A stretch of 64,000 bases of DNA. Source: Nereocystis luetkeana (Eukaryota; Sar; Phaeophyceae; Laminariales; Laminariaceae). The notes below the pieces were generated by a model, which saw only the letters and a list, made by a program, of their open reading frames with translations, was not told the origin of the DNA and searched no databases. The position numbers and the translations under genes are program-made. Positions 1-10,933 of the stretch are shown here, in pieces. Where the stretch lies: the NCBI GenBank assembly GCA_031213475.1, contig JARUPZ010000019.1:2282940-2346939 (forward strand), written 5' to 3'. Numbering within the stretch: the stretch's first letter is position 1; the number at the start of each line of letters is the position of its first letter.

Positions 1-295
1 CCCGAGTCCACCGTTTGCCCTCCTGTTCTCTGTCGGCGTTGACCCACCTACTCTCGCCCCCAAACTAGCTCTCGCCGTAGTGGTCTCATTTCCCCCTTGA
101 GGTGCCTCCTCCGGAACGGGTTCAACATCCATTGGATCGCTGGGCCTTTGGCGTTGCTGACCACTCCTTGCTCTCCGACGGGGGGGAAGGCAGACCGCTC
201 TTAGGTTCTGAGAGTCCGGTGTCGCCCCCAGCGTCATCGGGGGAGGAGGCCCTACCCTCGTAGGAGTTGCACCGGCGTTGAGGGCTGCCCTTCCC

Positions 296-919
296 CTATT
301 GTGACCCCTCGTAGTTGAGGACCCTCTCCGGAGAAAACTCCCCGCTGCAAGGCAAGCGTCGTGAGACCTCGGGTTCAAATCCCGGATCCCTGGTATCACA
401 CCCGGCGGTAGTGTGCTAGAAGTCCTTATCTGGCTTTGAGCGCCGCCTCCTCTATTATGACCCCTCGTAGTTGTGGACCCCCTCCGAACAAAACTCCCCG
501 CTGTAAGACGGGCGTCTTGGGACCTCGTGTTCAAATCACGGGAGCCCGGTATCGCACCCGGCGGTAGTGGGCTAGAACTCCTTATCTGGCTTTGAGCGCC
601 GCCTCCTCTATTATGACCCCTCGTAGATGTGGACCCCCTCCGAACAAAACTCCCCGCTGTAAGACGGGCGTCTTGGGACCTCGTGTTCAAATCACGGGAG
701 CCCGGTATCGCACCCGGCGGTAGTGGGCTAGCAGACCTTATCCGACTTTGAGCGCTGCCGGCCCTGTTGTGACCCCTCGCAGATGTGGGCCCCCTCCGAA
801 CAAAGCTCCCCTCTGCAAGATAAGCGTCTCGAAACCTCGTGTTCAGGTCCCGGGAGCCCGGTATCGCACCCGGCGGTAGTGGGCTAGAAGGCCTTACCCG
901 ATTTTGAGCGCCGCCACTA
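296..919. repeat. Tandem repeat, 156-bp unit, four copies
   Basis: Units begin near 296, 452, 608 and 764, exactly 156 bp apart (CTATTRTGACCCCTCGTAG). Each holds a T-arm-like hairpin with loop TTCAAAT (TTCAGGT in copy 4) and a CCCGGTATCGCACCCGGCGG block. Copies 2 and 3 are almost identical; 1 and 4 are diverged. Confidence 0.8.
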
Positions 920-1214
920 GCGGGAGGTGTACCGTGCGGCGAGATAGGGGCGCATCTTCTTTCCTCGTCCACTAGCGAAGGGCTCTGTCGTTGTGTGGTT
1001 CCCCTCCCTGCGCATTGAGCAGTATTCGGCGGCCCTTGACGTCCATAGAGACTGTTTCCGACCTGAGAGCCCCCTATCAATCGAGAACCACTGTCCCTCC
1101 TATATGTTCTAGTACTCCACGCTCTAGCACTGGCTATTAGTTCGGAGAGAGTCACTGACGGCTGCCGGCGATGGCCTTGGACGGTTGGTGCTCTGAGAGG
1201 CACCAACGCCTCCT

Positions 1215-1775
1215 GGCTCCGGGTGTCCTCGGCAGCGGTAAACCGAAGTCGCTGGTGCGGGCGCACCGACACCCCTGTTGGAGGGGAGGTAGCTCGTCGC
1301 CGGTGCCCCAGGATCCCTGGCAGGATCGGGGGTGGAGAGGTTGTGATACTCCCCCCGGAAGGAGACGGGGGGCGGTGCCTCGGCCGTGAACTTGGTCGGG
1401 GCGAGGGCCGATCCCCTGATGCTGTCCTACCCCGCCGGATCCCGATGATGTGGGGTGAAGGGGGGACGTTTCTACCCATCGTGGGCATCGACCGTGAACG
1501 GTTGGCTCGGGCGTCTTGCGCCCCCTCTCGATGCGTCAACGCCGTTCCGCATTGAGTATCGTCGGCAAAGGTAACCGGAGGTCGTTGACGCGTACGTGTC
1601 GACCTCCCTGGCGGAGGAGAAGTAGATCGTTGCCGGCGTCCTAAGAGTCCCGGCTGAGGTGGGGGCTGAGTGGTGCTGATGCTTCTTCCCGAAGGCGATG
1701 GCGAACGGTGCGTCGAACGCGTCTGTGGACGCGGGGAAGGCCGATCGCCTGATGATGCCCTATCCCGCCGGGCCT
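1215..1775. repeat. Diverged tandem duplication, about 332 bp
   Basis: Pairs such as GCCGATCCCCTGATGCTGTC (1408) with GCCGATCGCCTGATGATGCC (1740), and CGGCAGCGGTAAACCGAAG with CGGCAAAGGTAACCGGAGG, keep a spacing of about 332-335 bp. Confidence 0.5.
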
Positions 1776-2054
1776 GAACGACAGATGGCAAAAGTGGTTC
1801 GGTCCTACCCCTCCTCGGCTCTGGCCTTGGGGACGCCTGCTGTTGAACGCCTCCCAATGTAGGGGCTGGTCTCCTCCCCGCACTCGTCCATGCCGGGGTA
1901 TTCATCCTCCGTCCGCGTTCCACCTGCGGCGGGGTCATTGCTAAGCGCAGCGTGGCTGTCGCCGACGGCAGACCCCCACCTTGCTGCACCCCATTCAATC
2001 CCTGTTGTTGCAATCCTCCTGTCGCGAGGGCTGGACCTCCCGTCTGGGGGCTCG

Positions 2055-3027
2055 TACGCCTCGCACGCTCTACCGGCGGCGTAACTTCTACTAGGCACCT
2101 CCCGTCCGGTGCGAGTGCCTGACCCCCCTCTTGCTGCACCTCACTCGCTTGTTCGCCCCCTACCGACAGTGGCGCCATCGCAGGTACTGCACTAGTCGAC
2201 ACGTCTGTCTCTCGCTGCCCGAAACAGTCGGTTTCCGGCCCCACCCCAGTTGCAATTTGCTGCTGCAACCTTCTCGGCATGGGGGTAGCGCCAGGGATCC
2301 TCGGCTGCACCCAAGCCGGGAGAGTCCTGCCTCGCCCTCGTCCGGCTGGTAGCGGACAAAAAGATAGATCTGTTGTTGCACTTGCGGGTTGTGCCGCCAT
2401 CGCGGGCACTGCACTGGTCGATCCATCTGTCTCCCGCTGCCTGGAACACTCGGTTTCCGACCCCGCCCTTGTTGATTCTTGTTGCTGCAACCCTCCTGGC
2501 ACGGGGGTTATGTCAAGGATCCCTGGCTGCATCCGAGCCGGGAGAGTCCTGCTCCGCCCTCGTCCGGCTGGCAGTGAACAAAAGGACAGGGCTGTTGTTA
2601 CACTTGCGGTTTGTGCCGATATCACAGGTACTGCACTAGCCGATACGCCTGTTTCCCGTTGCCCGGAACAATCGGTTTCCGGCCCCGCCCCGGTCGTTGC
2701 TTGTTGCTGCAACCCTCCTGGCACGGGGGTTGTGTCAAGGATCCCTGGCTGCATCCAAGCCGGGAGAGTCCTGCTCCGCCCTCGTCCGGCTGGCAGTGGA
2801 CAAAAGGACAGGGCTGTTGGTACACTTGCGGGTTGTGCCGATATCACAGGTACTGCACTAGCCGATACGCCTGTTTCCCGCTGCCCGAAACAATCGGTTT
2901 CCGGCCCCGCCCCGGTTGCTGCTTGTTGCTGCAACCCTCCTGGCACGGGGGTTGGGTCAAGGATCCTTGGCTGCATCCAAGCCGGGAGAGTCCTGCTCCG
3001 CCCTCGCCCGGCTGGCAGTGGACAAAA
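2055..3027. repeat. Tandem repeat, 222-bp unit, about four copies
   Basis: The block GGCA(C/T)GGGGGT recurs at 2276, 2498, 2720 and 2942: exactly 222 bp each. As 222 is divisible by 3, frames stay open across units on both strands; the 326-residue frame 2279-3259 arises this way and is not called a gene. Confidence 0.8.
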
Positions 3028-3144
3028 CACATCATTCGACAGATTGACATGTTTTTTCAACTGCCGGATTATTTACGAGTACCGAAACATACGACAAGGA
3101 TCGCGAGACATTCATATAGGCGAAGTAAAAAGTAATTCACTGCT

Positions 3145-3665
3145 GCTGTTTTTGTACCGCCGCTGTTTCCGGCTGCAGGCGGCGCAATCTGTTTTTTTCT
3201 CGTCGCAAAATATCAACACGCTGCTGGTAAGATCAGCTCATGCGACGATAGACGCTTGATCTCGACATAGACTCAGCCCACGGGCAACCCGCTTCGTGGT
3301 GGGCAAGGGCAACTAGTATGGATGACGGGCTCGAAGAAATCAGGTGGATCGATGCTCTAGAGGGCAAGAGCTTGCCGGCGGCGTCCTACGGTATCCTCCC
3401 AAACCTGAAAAAAGCCTATACTTCGCCATTCGAGACGGATACGTAAAGATTTGTTTTCATCAATCTCCCCGAACTACCTCTATTTCCAGTACTCGCACAA
3501 TTTTATTTAAATCAGCTCTCGTTCTACTTTGCTACTACTACTACTACTACTACTGCTACTAATACTACTACTAATATAACAACTACTACTACTATTAATA
3601 CTACAGCGGTCGATAGTTTTTTATCATACGCCTGACCAGAGCCCGCCACACGTCACCGGCCATTG
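3145..3665. repeat. Diverged, broken family C copy
   Basis: Blocks CGGCTGCAGGCGGCGCAATC, TATCAACACGCTG, CAGCTCATGCGACGAT and GAGCTTGCCGGCGGCGTCC follow in the order of 60825-61300. Ends are not kept and a CTA microsatellite (3530-3603) interrupts it. Confidence 0.6.
3530..3603. repeat. (CTA)n microsatellite
   Basis: CTA/ACT triplets with a few changes, ending TATTAATACTAC. Confidence 0.8.
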
Positions 3666-3689
3666 TGTGTTGTTGTTGCTCGGATTTAC

Positions 3690-4155
3690 AGGGCGCGCAC
3701 AAACGCGAGCAAACGCCGAGACCAACTCTCCTGTTGTTGTGGTCTGGTGCCGCGAAGAGACGCGCTGGGTGCGCTGCACTGCGCGTAGGACCCAAGCGTC
3801 CGAGCTAACTCTGACTGCCTTTCTTTGGTCTCTGGCGGCGGAGAGACGTGCCGAGTCAGCTCGTCTTGGTATTTTGTACTTCACAATATGACTGACTGCT
3901 GCTCCTACTGGTGTTGCTGCTATGCCGCTGCTGCTGTAGTCTACGAGTACGTATCCACCGTGAGGTGCGCGCCGCGTGCGCCTCTCTTGGTACCCAAACC
4001 CGCGCCAGCCGACTGTTGTAGTGGCCACGGAGAGATGCGCCCCCCGCTGACCGCACGTCGGGCGCGAAGCAACGACGATGTACAGCTATTTCACCATCCA
4101 ACTCATCGATCGTTCTGCTGTTGCTCATTGTCGTGGAGAGCATCTTGGATTCAGA
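3690..4155. repeat. Dispersed repeat family B, copy 1
   Basis: It shares long blocks with 20030-20402: GCACTGCGCGTAGGACCC, CTTGGTATTTTGT, GAGTACGTATCCAC and TCATCGATCGTTCTGCTG. No ends or coding frame are recognised. Confidence 0.65.
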
Positions 4156-4189
4156 GAGCTTGATCTTCTTGACTACCTACCTGGTGTGA

Positions 4190-4475
4190 TATCATAATAT
4201 GTTGGTACCTGGTACGTGTTATGACGTACTACGCGGCTTGATATATATCTATATATACTATATGGAACAAGCACGGTATGGGAAAATGGGATATGTTGGT
4301 GGTATGGTGTATGGGAATATGGGAAAATCACCGCATGTGGTATGGTATGTATTGACGGTATGGTACGGGGAAAACACAGTATATGGAATGGTACGTTTGC
4401 GGTATGGTACCATGGTACGATGTCGTGGATGTATTAAATGGCTAAATTTGCCTGGTGGTATGGTATGTTGCTGTA
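4190..4475. repeat. Low-complexity GGTATGG-rich stretch
   Basis: GGTATGG and GGGAATATGGGAAAAT variants repeat without fixed period on one strand, with a TATATA core near 4240. Confidence 0.5.
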
Positions 4476-4563
4476 TCTAAGGTCTCGAATACGTCGTACG
4501 AATATCATCTGAAACGAGCTTATATATCGGCCATTGGAAAGTGTTCGAAAATATAAGCCCTGC

Positions 4564-4564
4564 G

Positions 4565-4598
<34 letters not shown>
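4564..4598. repeat. (GACA)n microsatellite
   Basis: Eight uninterrupted CAGA units. Confidence 0.85.
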
Positions 4599-4834
4599 TT
4601 TACATTTACCAAAACAGAGACTCAGTTCTACAAACTGAGAATAAGTCGACACCATAGAAGTGTTTACATAATCGTATCAACAAGGGGAAGACGTCTGTGA
4701 CACTTGTTTTGTTCTGTGAAACATGCAAGATTGTTATATTCAAAACCTGCCAAAGTACTAGAACAATGTATTGAGCTTTTCGAGTTTTTTAACAACTCTA
4801 TAGGGACAAATTTACTTTTCACGGGAATAATGTT

Positions 4835-5082
4835 TGCACTTTGGTTTTTGAGAGTTGCAAAATGAAATTTCGCACGGTTGTGCGTCAAGACAAGATGAAA
4901 AAAGTGGCCACTGGTCTTTTATAGTTCTTTTTTTCCGTGAATGAGGGAGATTGAAGTTGCGGAAAAAAACAGAAAAATGTATCTCAAGAACAAAAACAAA
5001 TGCAGTGGCCAGTCGTTTCATCTTGTCATGACGCACAACCATGCCAAGTTTCGTTTTCCAACTCTCAAAAAAACAAAGTGCC
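4835..5082. mobile_element. Hairpin MITE with arms of about 75 bp
   Basis: The left arm (GCACTTTGGTTTTTGAGAG ... GTTGTGCGTCAAGACAAGAT ... GTGGCCACTG) is the inverted complement of the right arm (CAGTGGCCAGTCG ... ATCTTGTCATGACGCACAAC ... CTCTCAAAAAAACAAAGTGC). The spacer is about 90 bp. Confidence 0.7.
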
Positions 5083-5244
5083 AAAAGTGCGAAGCTGTTA
5101 AGCCTCGGCTGTCGCTGGAACCAGTCCGTAGTATTTTTCATTTTTCTCTCTTTGTCTCTCTCTAACCCAAGTTTCAGTGTTTTCATCTCGTGTATCCTGT
5201 CTCTAATATCTGTTACTGATCAGTCTGTGCGCTGAGCTTACCAG

Positions 5245-5368
5245 GCCCGCTGCTGCAGGAGTTCTGGCTGGGCAGCAACCCACGCCTTACATGGCCGGTG
5301 CTCCAGTGCAGCAGGTGGAGTGCACAAGAATAGGCTGTGCTACCCTCCCCCTTGTCCGAGGTTTTTAG
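5245..5368 (+). CDS. Paralogous exon or exon relic of the GQQP protein
   Basis: It follows an acceptor-like CTTACCAG (ending 5244) and reads PAAAGVLAGQQPTP, then MAGAPVQQVE, to TAG at 5366-5368. The core aligns with the exon at 5538-5687 without gaps through GQQP and GAP.Q.V. Either a tandem exon duplication in one gene (joined by a donor near 5330) or a relic of a duplicated gene. Unknown function. Confidence 0.25.
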
Positions 5369-5537
5369 AGGACGATATGCATAACCTTACACTTGCATTG
5401 CACCCGCGGCCACGACAACTGCCCTGCCTCCTTTTTCGTTGTAGATGAAACTGAAAACAGCCATACAGCAGTAGGTCGGACCTCATCTGCCCCCTTGCCG
5501 CTCGTATCCATTACGTGAACGCCCTGTGTTCTTCCAG

Positions 5538-5687
5538 GGCATCGGCATCGGCGGCGGAGCCCAGCCAGGAGGGGCCGGAGTACCTCCCGCTGTCGTTGTC
5601 GCTGGAGCTCTGTCTGGGCAGCAACCCATGCCCGGATCTAATCCCACGCCCGACTCGGTCGGTGCTCCAGCGCAGGAGGTGAAGTGA
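5538..5687 (+). CDS. Terminal exon of an unknown Gly/Pro/Ala-rich protein
   Basis: After a good acceptor (TGTTCTTCCAG, ending 5537) there are 49 codons and TGA. The peptide is low in complexity but GC3-rich and gene-like: GIGIGGGAQPGGAGV, then VVVAGALSGQQPMPG and SVGAPAQEVK. It shares a core (GxLxGQQPxP...GAPxQxV) with the reading frame at 5245-5368. Upstream exons could not be recognised. No function is assigned. Confidence 0.35.
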   Translation, partial: GIGIGGGAQPGGAGVPPAVVVAGALSGQQPMPGSNPTPDSVGAPAQEVK

Positions 5688-7006
5688 CGACGGGTTGACA
5701 ACCGTGATGCTTGTCGGTTGCGATTGTGCGCACGAAATTAGCGTAAACAGTAGCACAAGCATAGCGAAAGTGGTGGTCGCATTTCGGCGCGTACGGATAT
5801 TCCAGGGCAACGGGCAGGTACACCCCAACGTGTTTGTTGCGCCGGTCACTAGCAGCCTACACGCTGGTCACGCCGTTTTTGTTGCCCTCTATCTCTGCTG
5901 TTGCTGACGTCGAAGCAAGCATACGACCCAGAACGTCTCCGGGTGAACCTACTGGCCATTGAGATGCAGGACTGAACGTAGGAACAGGTGGAGGCAAAAG
6001 TCCGAAGGATGTGCGCCAGGGAAGGGATTATCCTCTCGAAATCTTCGCGACTTCGGGACCGCTCACGCCATGACATGAAGAAATTGACTTGTCCGAGAGG
6101 CGGGACGAACCGGTAGGCGCACTACTTACGGAGCCTAGATAATGGTAAGCGTGTGTCGAGTCCAACGCCAACGGTACGGTGTACGAGAGGGAGGCATGTG
6201 TATAAGGTCGAACACGGGTTGATAAGGTTGCACATCCCGCACTTTCGTGCAAAAAAAGGGACCCCGCCTTCATTATTTCGGGCGGCTACTACTGTCTTTG
6301 TATATGGTGACCCTCGGCTTCATTCTTTGGTTTCGAACACATTCCTGTGAACAGTACCTGGCGTCACTCGGCGCAGTAGCAGCGGCAGCGCCAAGATTGG
6401 TTGCAAATTCGAAGTACGTTGATATGGGCGTGTGACTACGTGGTAGCTATTGTGTAACGAGACAATGATCGACGGGTCGTGCGGAAAACATGGAACAAAT
6501 AAACAAATTCCGACGAGATTTGGTGCGGCTCCTAGCGGTGCGGCTACTACCGAAAAAACCCTGTACTTCACTCACACACGTACACGCGGGGGCGCACTCC
6601 CGCTCCCCACTTCACAAACTCGTTTCATCTCTTCCTCTCTTGAACGCCCACGAATTCCACTGAAGCAGGTGACCGTCAGGCACGCTTCAGAGCAGCGACA
6701 GGCCCAGCCTTAAAAACTTGAAGCTCGAGCACAACCACGCCATCATCGACACCCAGCTTGACGCCGCCCACCTTCGTGACTCCATTCACCACCTGCCTCC
6801 TGTGCGAATGGCCGTTGCGGCAACGACTTCGTTCAAGGACGTGCTCGCTGCCTGCGGGGTTTTTTATCGCCCTGTGGCCGAGGCGGTTCGTGGAGCAGGA
6901 GATGTCGGCGGCCTTGCTGTTCTGCCTACTAATAGTGAGCGGGGAGGAGATCCATGGCGAGGAACGCGCGAGGGTGTTGAAGCGCGCGTTCGAGTGCATC
7001 GAGGCA

Positions 7007-7034
7007 GGGTCGATCTTAACGAGGGCTGTTTTTT
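7007..7034. mobile_element. Solo terminus of the GGGTCGATC MITE family
   Basis: GGGTCGATCTTAACGAGGGC followed by TGTTTTTT matches the TIR of the 12560-12756 element base for base. No partner end was found in the next 1.3 kb, so this is a truncated copy. Confidence 0.6.
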
Positions 7035-7167
7035 GGGGGGGTTGTGAATGGGGCTTCATTATATACAAGAGCTCCTCGGCTAGGTAATACTACTCTTTTA
7101 CCGTGGCACGCGTCAATCTTCCGTTGTATGATATCTTCCCACAACACAAACGTTATCGTAAATGTGA

Positions 7168-7803
7168 TTGACACAGGTCTGCCTCGGGCACCGCACGCCG
7201 GAGATAGGCGAGAAGGAGCACGAGCCTCCGCGAGTCTTGAAGAACGAGATGACTGCAGCAGAGGTATTTGAGCAACAAGACATGATTCGCCATTTACACG
7301 AGAGCCGCGTGGACACAAGTCCGGGCGCCGGGAGTCACCCAGCATTGGTGTCCTTCAGGCAACATCAGTCGGCGCCTAATGGCGCCGACATTTTCCGGAG
7401 GTCGTTCGCCCCACTTCAAACCTTGAGCGACGTCACGAGCGCCCGTACTCGAGGCGTGGACTCTACGCCGCCTCCGAATGGCCAAACCGACTTCACAACC
7501 AGCACCGGAAGGGCTTTCGAAGCGGGGGTGCACCAGCCCGAAAACTTTGCGCGCGCTAGAAGCAACGGCCAAAGACTCCACTCCGACGGCGAGGAGCTGG
7601 TTTGTACTGCACCTCTCGTACAGCCCGGTCCATCATTGCCACTCAGCGCTTCGCCCGAGGACTGTGTGGTTTGGGAATATTTACAGCCGTCGGTGTATGA
7701 GAGGCCACGCGGACAAAGCAAGCGGCACGTCGGCGCGTCTGCTAGTAGAGGGCGAGGTAGAGCAGCATCTGGTCAAGCTACGCGGCGGTCAACTGTAGGT
7801 TGA
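7168..7803 (+). CDS. Uncharacterised ORF, 211 residues
   Basis: This is the longest open frame in the left 20 kb that is not made of repeats. The peptide is hydrophilic, rich in Arg, Ser, Gly and Pro, with no recognised domain, no signal peptide and no membrane segment; the C-terminus is Arg/Ala/Ser-rich. Other frames in the same stretch are also open, as expected in GC-rich DNA, so coding status is doubtful. Confidence 0.15.
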   Translation: MTQVCLGHRTPEIGEKEHEPPRVLKNEMTAAEVFEQQDMIRHLHESRVDTSPGAGSHPALVSFRQHQSAPNGADIFRRSFAPLQTLSDVTSARTRGVDSTPPPNGQTDFTTSTGRAFEAGVHQPENFARARSNGQRLHSDGEELVCTAPLVQPGPSLPLSASPEDCVVWEYLQPSVYERPRGQSKRHVGASASRGRGRAASGQATRRSTVG

Positions 7804-8604
7804 CATCCTGGGGACGCGACGCACATTTTTGATTGTTTTTCTTTTGGCGCGTGCTGCTGCCAGGGTCCGGGTATGAGGTCAGAAGTGGAATTTCTGCTGG
7901 TGTTGTCATCCGACGGATGTTTGAGACTGATATTCGCTCCGTTGCGATGATATACACCGTACCAGTGATGACGCAGCTCACTCTCTAGCCGCAGCATTAG
8001 TAACTTGTCTCTTGTGTCCGCCGTCCTGCGCGTGCGCAAGAATAGTGGGTAACATCGTCCCTTGCCGTGTGTTTTGGAAATTCCGTATTTATACTGGGTG
8101 TTTTTTTATGCAGTGTACGGTCTATGATACCAGGTACCAGTACGATCTGAGTACTTCCCATCAACATTGCAAAAGTGGCAGTGACAATTATGGAATACGT
8201 AGCAGCGAAGACGGTTTCCGGTCCTGGATCGAAGGAATAAAACTGCTTGAGGTGTAATAGGAAATAAAATAAAATTTAGCTGCGAGATCGAGCATTCCGT
8301 CGAAAGTCGTCTTTGTAACTAGTAGTAGTCGTATATATCAAAAACAGGAAGTGACAGCAGGCGTCTATGAGGATGGTGCCGTTTGGTACTCAACTAAAGC
8401 CAGCGCTACGAAATCCAGCTGTGAAAAACACGTTCAACTGATATATACCAGGTAACGTATTGTACTCTCACTGCTATCAGTTGTATTTTCGTATTTTCCC
8501 TTGACCGAGTGCTAGCAGTGCAACATAGCAGGTATATCACAACCTCGGACAGATCATCGATTCCCACTTGACGGTGTAGATGGCAGGTATCATCTATTAG
8601 TAGG

Positions 8605-8715
8605 TCATGGTGCGCGGTGGGAGGCGATCTGCATCATCATCATCTAGCTCATGTTGCGCGGTGAAAGCTGATGTGCATCATTTTGCTCATGTTGCGCGGT
8701 GGGAGCTGTACAATC
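8605..8715. repeat. Short imperfect tandem repeat
   Basis: GCTCATGTTGCGCGGTG and close variants occur three times in 110 bp, each followed by a GATCTGCATCAT-like segment. Confidence 0.5.
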
Positions 8716-9089
8716 TGCATGATATACCACGTATTTCCTGGGGTGGATCTGTACTACGCCAATCCTGCACAACAACTTATTGTTAAGCAAGATTAGCAAG
8801 ATTAGGGTCTAGATGATCTATAATAATAGGTCATGATCTGTCTGAGATGTGAAACTCTGCAAATCACACGTTGAAAGTGATTTCACGCCAATGACGTACT
8901 CCTGCGCCGGTCGTATCGTTATACCATACTATCCGGCAACATCTTTCTGATGCTGCATGGCTGGCTGCTGCACTTTAATCCAGTGTTTCGCCAGCAAGAC
9001 GCGCACTTGAGCTGCTTCAGACCGACCTCCTGCAGCTGTAGATACTCGTACTCGTACAGATGGTAGGTGTAACAGACCGGATATACTTA

Positions 9090-9345
9090 TTGTTTGAGAA
9101 TGCGTGCGTTCAACACTAAATTCAGTATAACAATGACTCCTAAATGCTCGTTTTCCTCCAAGTCTTGGTCTGTTTTTTTTCTGAGTGCGTGCGTTTCACA
9201 CTAAATTCGGTATATTAATGACTCCGAAATGCTCTTGTTTTCCTTCAGGTCTTGGTCTGCTTTTTTTTATAAGCGTGCGTTTGACACTAAATTCAGTATA
9301 ACAATGACTCCGAAATGTTTTCTCAAGTCTTGATGTGTTTTTTTG
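9090..9345. repeat. Tandem repeat, about 86-bp unit, three copies
   Basis: CACTAAATTC.GTATA followed by AATGACTCC recurs at about 9114, 9199 and 9285, each followed by a T run. It directly precedes the telomere-repeat element. Confidence 0.7.
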
Positions 9346-9360
9346 AGGACCTTTAACAAT

Positions 9361-9660
9361 CTGGGAGAAGGGATCTTTAGGTTGGTAGGCTGTTCGGATG
9401 TTTTGGTTCCTGTTGGGATCAAGGCACGGGCGGAGACCCAACCCAACCCCTGACTCTAACCCTAACCCTAACCCTAACCCTAACCCTGATCCCAAACCGC
9501 AGCCGAAACGGGCCAAAACTCGCCATAAACGAGGCTACGCCGAGTTTGCATCGAACCAGGAACTTTCTCAGATAGATTAGATGCGGACGACGATTCCGAA
9601 GTGCAGACCACGCTACACATTTTTCAAGTGAAAAACACCCCTAAAGATCCCTTCTCCCAG
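9361..9660. mobile_element. 300-bp TIR element carrying telomere-like repeats
   Basis: The 21-bp end CTGGGAGAAGGGATCTTTAGG at 9361-9381 is repeated inverted, without mismatch, at 9640-9660. Inside, 9456-9487 holds five CCCTAA units (TTAGGG on the other strand). The rest has no ORF of note. No target duplication was seen. Confidence 0.7.
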
Positions 9661-10933
9661 ACTGCTAAACCTACTCTTTTTTCACTGCGGGTACTTATAA
9701 CTGCTGCAGCAGGGCTATCCAATACCTGGTACTTCGTTAACTGCGTTGACCACAGCCCCTAAACACGACCAAGTAGCCTGATGATGCGCTGTACCAGCTG
9801 CTAGTACTACGTACTCGTACTGCTGTGCTGCTGGCTGCTGCTTGCTGAGTGTCTCGTTGGTTCCGCGAGAGATCGTCTTCAAACAACGCCCAACTGCCAA
9901 CTAACTGCTAAATAGGATGCTATGAGTGCCAGCGGTTTGGCTACGTGCCCGCTGTAGTCTCTGCTGCTAGGTGTTGTGTGTACAGCAGCAGTAGCGACGG
10001 CGTAGTTGCTTGTGTGTGCTGGTTCGCTGTGGTGCTTGTGTGTGCTAATTAGTCATCCCCATCGATTTGCTCCGACGAATTTCAAATTGTGTGGGGTTTC
10101 CACTGTGAAGCACAAGTTTTTTTTGCGGGCAGCCTGAGCGGGCACATTCACGCCGGCTGCGCGGCTGCGGGTCGGCTCGAGTCTTTTTGAAATTCCCGGG
10201 ACAGATAGGTTTGTCTTCTCGGGGTTTCCACTGGTTGGATGTTTGTATATTGGTTTTCTTTTAGAACTCCCTCTGTGAGATTACCTGGTACGTATTATAA
10301 AGAGGCAGTACTAATCCGGGATTCCTATCAAATTCTTCCCTCTATCGGCGTTCACGTGACGGGCCGACACAACAGAGTATCCTAGTGCTGTTCTTCGTGC
10401 AGCACTTGAAGCTCTTGGCAGCCGTAGTAGGGTGCAATATAAGTGTTGCACGAACACGAGTATTACCCGGCAAACGAGAACGAGATGCGAGCAACGGCGG
10501 TGAACCGATGTGGATTGTCGCAGATGTACGCAAGCTTGGTGTTAGCGTGCTTCATGAAAGCTTCGTCAGCTTCTTTCCTCCACGCCATCGCGGGTGCATT
10601 GGTTGGCGGGGTGTTAGGGCGGGTGTCCAACACGCCTCGACCGCATGAGGTGCGCGGAATCGTAGCATCGTACTTTGATTGCATCGCCGATGCGCCGTGT
10701 TAAAAAATGCCCTGGTGCCGGTATGGTTTGCGAGGGATCATTTTCTGCTTTGATTTTATAAAAATTGTATATGTGGAAGGCTACGGCGAATTTTTCGTGT
10801 GCTGGGGCCACCTTTTAATTTTTTTTCTAAATTTTTTTTTTAATTTTTTTTTTTATCTTCCTTGGAGATCTGGATAATTAATTTAATTCCGGGGGCCCCC
10901 GAAAATTCTTGGAAACCCTGTGCTGTGCGTTAA

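Larger units (their letters stand above)
5688..9089. other. Gene-poor stretch
   Basis: Apart from the 211-codon frame at 7168-7803, a solo MITE end (7007) and one TACCWGGTA site, nothing is recognised. Some frames at 6718-7087 are open on both strands without a convincing peptide. Confidence 0.4.

Noticed and set aside
360-400. A true tRNA gene at the TTCAAAT loop
   Set aside because: A T-arm is present but no full cloverleaf could be built; it repeats with a 156-bp satellite period.
2279-3259. 326-residue frame in the 222-bp satellite
   Set aside because: Open because the unit length is a multiple of 3; other frames and the other strand are open too, and no domain is seen.
6676-7087. Overlapping 109-130 residue frames on both strands
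   Set aside because: Neither strand gives a recognisable peptide; the right end runs into a MITE terminus.
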